Origin: Mycobacterium sp. KBS0706
Lineage (GTDB): Bacteria; Pseudomonadota; Alphaproteobacteria; DSM-16000; Inquilinaceae
Direction: 5' to 3'
Length of the DNA stretch: 64,000 bases
NCBI RefSeq assembly: GCF_005938675.2
Contig: NZ_VCCH02000001.1
Location: forward strand, 171,389-235,388
A model generated the notes under the pieces. It saw only the letters and a program-made list of their open reading frames with translations, was not told the DNA's origin and made no database searches. Of the stretch, positions 63,667 through 64,000 are shown in pieces. The number at the start of each line of letters is the position of its first letter. Positions within the stretch are counted from its first letter, which is position 1. Position numbers and translations under genes: made by a program.

Positions 63667-64000
63667 CTATAGCCCGATCGTCCCCTTCAGCCCGCGCTTC
63701 AGCAGCCCGCTGGCGATGATCAGGCGCTGGATCTCGCTGGTGCCCTCCCAGATCCGGTCGACGCGGAGCTCGCGATTGAAGCGCTCGGCCACGTTCTCGC
63801 GCATATAGCCGCGGCCGCCGAAGATCTGCACCGCCCGGTCGGCGACGCGGCCGGCCATCTCCGAGGCCAGCAGCTTGGCCACGGAGCAGCGGGCGTGCAG
63901 CGCCTTGACGTCCAGGCCGCGGTCATGCGCGTCGGCCGCCTCATAGGTCACCAGCCGCGCGGCGTGCAACTCGGCGACGCTGTCGGCCAGCATCGCCTGG
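63667..64000 (-). CDS. Acyl-CoA dehydrogenase, C-terminal fragment (5' end outside window)
   Basis: The frame is open to the window edge. The C-terminal flavin domain is recognisable: ARCSVAKLLASEMAGRVADRAVQIFGGRGYM, then ERFNRELRVDRIWEGTSEIQRLIIASGL. The VDRIWEGTSEIQRL block includes the Glu/Thr region near the active site and FAD. The chain specificity cannot be told. It probably belongs to a fatty-acid or amino-acid degradation gene set lying beyond the window. Confidence 0.88.
   Translation of the reverse strand, partial: QAMLADSVAELHAARLVTYEAADAHDRGLDVKALHARCSVAKLLASEMAGRVADRAVQIFGGRGYMRENVAERFNRELRVDRIWEGTSEIQRLIIASGLLKRGLKGTIGL

Overview
The window comes from the chromosome of a GC-rich Gram-negative bacterium, most likely an alphaproteobacterium of the Rhodospirillales type (Inquilinus or Azospirillum relatives). 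This is inferred from the strong GC bias, the alphaproteobacterial style of gyrB, an HWE-type histidine kinase, BMP-type purine transporters and many short interspersed palindromic repeats. No tRNA, rRNA, CRISPR array, insertion sequence or integrase was found.

Layout, left to right. 1-5.9 kb: the 3' end of gyrB, a hypothetical gene, a two-component pair whose response regulator has lost part of its receiver domain, and an orphan phage terminase. 5.8-11.2 kb: a redox cluster (AhpD-like protein, nitroreductase, quinone oxidoreductase) behind an AraC regulator, then an O-methyltransferase and a phosphotransferase. 11.3-16.6 kb: MsrA and a periplasmic molybdenum hydroxylase with a tri-haem cytochrome. 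17-20.1 kb: small stress proteins, MsrB, an SDR, a VOC protein and a phosphopantetheinyl transferase. 20.3-24.7 kb: a deoxyribose operon (SorC regulator, DeoC, two-domain ALDH16-like dehydrogenase). 24.8-28.9 kb: a GFA protein, an NmrA-like protein, a frameshifted NYN-LOTUS gene, an AraC regulator and a TerC protein.

29-55.4 kb is a purine-catabolism supercluster. It carries guanine deaminase and 8-oxoguanine deaminase, xanthine dehydrogenase XdhABC with a possible dedicated cysteine desulfurase, a BMP-type nucleoside/purine ABC transporter, urate oxidase PuuD, HIU hydrolase, OHCU decarboxylase, allantoinase PuuE and allantoate amidohydrolase. A second M20 hydrolase there could serve the otherwise missing ureidoglycolate step. 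Glyoxylate is then recycled by Gcl, Hyi and GlxR. LysR and IclR regulators sit inside the cluster, and a YefM-YoeB toxin-antitoxin pair is inserted next to gcl.

55.5-64 kb starts with the most unusual gene: one uninterrupted reading frame joining a complete TetR/BetI-type repressor to a complete Rieske oxygenase alpha subunit. An ArsR-AHSA1-GFA module, two tandem paralogous lipoproteins, a potFGHI putrescine transporter and the 3' end of an acyl-CoA dehydrogenase follow.

Recurrent structures include at least seven copies of a modular intergenic repeat whose second hairpin changes sequence between copies but stays self-complementary, and three unrelated gene pairs that overlap through the identical octamer ATGCCTGA.
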